Positions 61,621 to 64,000 of a stretch of DNA of 64,000 nt are shown here, piece after piece. The translations under genes and the position numbers were made by a program. A model generated the notes under the pieces. It was not told the DNA's origin. It saw only the letters and a program-made list of their open reading frames with translations, and did no database searches. Position 1 is the stretch's first letter; each line of letters begins with the position of its first letter. The stretch covers positions 62,001 through 126,000 of the forward strand of contig CAKSQK010000003.1 of NCBI GenBank assembly GCA_934486785.1, given 5' to 3'. This DNA comes from an uncultured Niabella sp. Lineage in GTDB: Bacteria; Bacteroidota; Bacteroidia; Chitinophagales; Chitinophagaceae.

Positions 61621-62401
61621 ACGGGTGAAGCTTTTCCTGCTGCTGGGCGGTTTTTTTGTTGCCAACGCCATTGTGGCCGAGGTGATTGGTGTGAAGATCT
61701 TTTCGCTTGAAAAAACCCTGGGTATTGCCCCGTTTGAGCTAAAGCTATTTGGTAATACATTTTCATACAATCTTACCGCCGGCGTGCTGCTTTGGCCGGT
61801 GGTGTTCATTATGACGGATGTGATTAATGAATACTACGGCATGAGAGGCGTACGGTTTTTATCGCTGCTGGCGGCAGGGCTGATTGCTTACACATTCGTC
61901 ATGTTTCAGGGTGCTATATACCTGGCGCCGGCTGATTTTTGGATCGGCAATTATGCCAATCAAAATATTCAAAATGCTGATGATGCTTATGGCATCATCC
62001 TCGGTCAGGGTTCTTGGATCATTGTGGGATCGCTTACCGCTTTTTTGCTGGGACAGATACTGGACGTGTTCATTTTTCACCGTATCAAACGCTTTACGGG
62101 CGACAAAGCCGTGTGGCTGCGCGCCACAGGTTCTACTGTCGTATCGCAGTTTATTGACAGTTTTGTGGTGTTGTTCATTGCTTTTTATGTGGGCCCGCGC
62201 TTATCCTCCAATCAGGGAATGCCGTGGTCGTTCGGGTTGGTGATGACGATTTGTATTGGCAATTACATTTACAAGTTTGTTGTGGCGGTTTTGCTCACGC
62301 CCCTTATTTATTTGTCGCATAACATTATTGAAAAATACCTTGGTCATGAGCAGGCTGCTCAAATGAAGCGTGAGGCGATGGCCAATGGCAAAATGGAATG
62401 A
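61595..62401 (+). CDS. yhhQ: Queuosine precursor transporter (YhhQ/VUT family)
   Basis: 268 residues with six or seven TM helices. Family features: FFVANAIVAEVIGVKIF in TM1, LTAGVLLWPVVFIMTDVINE near residue 69 with the following YYGMRGVRFL, GSLTAFLLGQILDVFIFHRIK and STVVSQFIDSFVVLFIAFYVG. These proteins import preQ0/preQ1 or queuine for tRNA queuosine modification. No other queuosine gene is in the window and no preQ1 riboswitch was recognised upstream. ATG 61595 lies inside the preceding gene; the basic KDKRVK start matches the cytosolic N-terminus. Confidence 0.9.
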   Translation: MVTSILKDKRVKLFLLLGGFFVANAIVAEVIGVKIFSLEKTLGIAPFELKLFGNTFSYNLTAGVLLWPVVFIMTDVINEYYGMRGVRFLSLLAAGLIAYTFVMFQGAIYLAPADFWIGNYANQNIQNADDAYGIILGQGSWIIVGSLTAFLLGQILDVFIFHRIKRFTGDKAVWLRATGSTVVSQFIDSFVVLFIAFYVGPRLSSNQGMPWSFGLVMTICIGNYIYKFVVAVLLTPLIYLSHNIIEKYLGHEQAAQMKREAMANGKME

Positions 62402-62449
62402 GCATAAAAAAAGTTTAACATTCCTTCTGTTCAATTTATTTTTTTCGTC

Positions 62450-62457
62450 TATTTTTG
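62450..62457 (+). promoter_or_regulatory. -7 box of carA
   Basis: TATTTTTG, exact TAnnTTTG, 24 nt before ATG 62482. Confidence 0.45.
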
Positions 62458-62481
62458 AGCGATTTTTTCTAAAACAAAACA

Positions 62482-63585
62482 ATGCCTGATACACAAAAAC
62501 CAGCAATTTTATTATTACAAGACGGTACCGTAGCCCACGGCTATGCATTTGGGGCCACAGGCACCACCACCGGAGAGATCTGCTTTAATACCGGCATGAC
62601 GGGCTACCAAGAAGTTTTTACTGACCCCAGCTATTACGGCCAGATCGTGATCATGAATGCCGTGCATGTGGGCAATTATGGTGTGATAGATGAAGACGTG
62701 GAGAGCGACAGCGTAAAAATACTGGGAGTGATCGGTAAAAACCTGAATGAAAACTATTCGCGCCGCAGGGCCAAAGGCTCGCTGCACGAGTACCTGCAAA
62801 AAAATAATATCGTTTCAATTGACGGCGTAGATACCCGCTCGCTGGTGGGCCATATTCGTACAAAGGGCGCTATGAACTGCATCATTTCTTCAGAAATTTT
62901 TGACGTGGAAGAATTGAAGCGCCGCCTGGCTGAAACCCCTGATATGGGCGGCCTGGAGCTGGCAAGTATTGTGAGCACTAAGGCCGCTTATGAACTGGGT
63001 CAGGAGAATCACCTAAAAATAGCGGTGATGGATTATGGCACCAAGCAAAATATTTTAAAATGCATGGTAGACCGTGGCGCACACGTGAAAGTATTTCCTG
63101 CCAAAACGCCTGTGAAAGAAGTAAAAGCTTTCAACCCGGATGGATATTTTATATCCAACGGCCCGGGCGACCCGGCCGCGATGGATTACGCCATTGATAC
63201 GGTAAAAGAAATCCTCAAAGAGGATAAACCCGTATTTGGCATTTGTTTGGGACACCAATTGCTGGCGCTTGCCAATGGCATCAGCACTTTTAAAATGCAC
63301 CATGGCCATAGGGGATTGAATCACCCGGTAAAAAATGTTGTGACAGGCAGATCGGAGATTACCACGCAAAACCACGGCTTTGGCGTGGACCCGGAATCCG
63401 TTAAAAACTCTGAAACGATTGAAATCACTCATGTCAACCTGAACGATCAATCTATTGAAGGGATCAGAATCAAAAATAAACCAGCCTTTTCTGTACAATA
63501 CCATCCTGAAGCCACACCCGGCCCTCACGATTCAAGATATTTATTTGATAATTTTATTGAAATGGTGAAGGCGGGGAAGGGTTGA
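62482..63585 (+). CDS. carA: Carbamoyl-phosphate synthase small subunit
   Basis: 367 residues, normal length. The N-terminal CPSase_sm domain (FNTGMTGYQEVFTDPSYYGQ near residue 39) is followed by the class I glutamine amidotransferase domain: nucleophile Cys in FGICLGHQLLALANG near 254, ISNGPGDPAAMDYA near 215 and the His-Glu pair in VQYHPEATPGPHDSRYLF near 338. It releases ammonia from glutamine for the large subunit CarB in arginine and pyrimidine synthesis. carB does not follow directly. Confidence 0.97.
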   Translation: MPDTQKPAILLLQDGTVAHGYAFGATGTTTGEICFNTGMTGYQEVFTDPSYYGQIVIMNAVHVGNYGVIDEDVESDSVKILGVIGKNLNENYSRRRAKGSLHEYLQKNNIVSIDGVDTRSLVGHIRTKGAMNCIISSEIFDVEELKRRLAETPDMGGLELASIVSTKAAYELGQENHLKIAVMDYGTKQNILKCMVDRGAHVKVFPAKTPVKEVKAFNPDGYFISNGPGDPAAMDYAIDTVKEILKEDKPVFGICLGHQLLALANGISTFKMHHGHRGLNHPVKNVVTGRSEITTQNHGFGVDPESVKNSETIEITHVNLNDQSIEGIRIKNKPAFSVQYHPEATPGPHDSRYLFDNFIEMVKAGKG

Positions 63586-63614
63586 TTATTTGTTTAAGGT
63601 TAAGAACAGGCAAA

Positions 63615-64000
63615 ATGGGAACTCTTGGGCTAGCTGAGGTAAATGATATCTTAAATGTCTTAAATATGAAAAATTCTAGCTTATTACAAAAACCTTATTG
63701 GACTACGAAAGATCACCTAAAACATACGTTTTATGACGCTTTTGAATTCTTTGATAAAATAGAGAAGCTAGAAAATTACGGAATTTATATTGTTGCAGAT
63801 CATGCTATTCGATTGTTTAATGAAAACCGCTTCCTGGCTTATTTCATGTTTTACGATGACGAAATCGTAGTTAGAGGAAAACCTAATGGGACTCTTAGAA
63901 AAGGAACAATAGACTTTTCAATAAATTTTTTTAGATACTTTACTGATGAATTAATTCGATTCGATAAAAAACAAGTCGAAGAAGAAAAATTATCAAAAAG
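63615..64000 (+). CDS. Protein of unknown function (partial)
   Basis: An open frame from ATG 63615 runs through the right edge (128 codons, no stop). The visible part is soluble and Lys/Phe/Asp-rich: WTTKDHLKHTFYDAFEFFDK, IYIVADHAIRLFNENRFLAY, FMFYDDEIVVRGKP. A Lys/Glu-rich helix starts at the edge. No known domain is recognised. It is clearly more AT-rich than carA, 29 nt upstream, which may indicate a more recent acquisition. Confidence 0.6.
   Translation, partial: MGTLGLAEVNDILNVLNMKNSSLLQKPYWTTKDHLKHTFYDAFEFFDKIEKLENYGIYIVADHAIRLFNENRFLAYFMFYDDEIVVRGKPNGTLRKGTIDFSINFFRYFTDELIRFDKKQVEEEKLSK

Noticed and set aside
61195..62481. preQ1 riboswitch before yhhQ
   Set aside because: No H-type pseudoknot pattern or conserved A-rich tail was found in the 61195-61311 gap or inside the preceding gene.

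Overview
The window comes from a member of the Bacteroidota, most probably family Chitinophagaceae or a close relative. Protein families typical of that phylum (DUF4292 lipoprotein, PorT-like barrel, TonB-plug proteins, WecA-like GT4, YfhO) occur with promoters built on the Bacteroidota -7 box TAnnTTTG, found at least a dozen times just before genes. Shine-Dalgarno sequences are scarce and several genes need non-ATG starts. I see no rRNA, tRNA, CRISPR array, insertion sequence or integrase.

Layout. 1-13.7 kb is a housekeeping mosaic: a kinase-like phosphotransferase cut by the left edge, gamma carbonic anhydrase, a stand-alone N-terminal half of transketolase, a WecA/MraY-type transferase, frr, PPK2, mscL, scpA, valS, a glycine-rich exported protein, a phage-type N-acetylmuramidase, trmN6, tsaD (no ATG/GTG/TTG start that keeps its N-terminus) and a MacB-like permease. 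13.8-25.5 kb is one long minus-strand operon for pectin and hexuronate use: polygalacturonase (GH28), unsaturated rhamnogalacturonyl hydrolase (GH105), uxaA, uxaC, kduD, kduI, kdgK, eda and exuT. It has a candidate promoter in front of GH28 and a strong intrinsic terminator after exuT. Together these cut pectin, import uronates and turn them into pyruvate and glyceraldehyde-3-phosphate through KDG; uxaB is absent.

25.7-43.6 kb holds gyrB, a 67-residue gene with a clear terminator, a membrane-bound metallophosphoesterase, an outer-membrane barrel protein, a pyrimidine-dimer-glycosylase-like gene, lon, an aldo/keto reductase and two copies of a dispersed repeat. A minus-strand set (dut, DUF4292 lipoprotein, an EnvC-like factor with a degenerate LytM domain) follows, then two large cell-envelope genes: a 1161-residue outer-membrane protein and an MG2/TonB-plug protein without a barrel.

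43.6-61.2 kb is a surface-glycan region. It opens with a 50-codon remnant of a GT9 heptosyltransferase. Next comes a tightly coupled CDP-sugar pathway (rfbF, rfbG, an rfbC-like epimerase, a C-methyltransferase, a reductase) without the 3-dehydrase RfbH, which suggests a C-methyl-branched 6-deoxyhexose. A CmcI-family methyltransferase and a GT2 follow. An AT-rich segment (about 48.3-56.5 kb) then carries three predicted lipoprotein peptidases of three different clans, two of them ending in the same DUF5648-type repeats, interleaved with another GT2 and a methyltransferase. Two GT2 enzymes and a YfhO membrane protein close the region. 61.3-64 kb has a small membrane protein overlapping a YhhQ-type queuosine-precursor transporter, carA, and an unidentified gene cut by the right edge.

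The parts most worth a second look are the CDP-branched-sugar cluster with its neighbouring peptidase trio, the tsaD start, the stand-alone transketolase half, the palindrome before the phage-type lysozyme, and the dimer-glycosylase homologue lacking Thr2.
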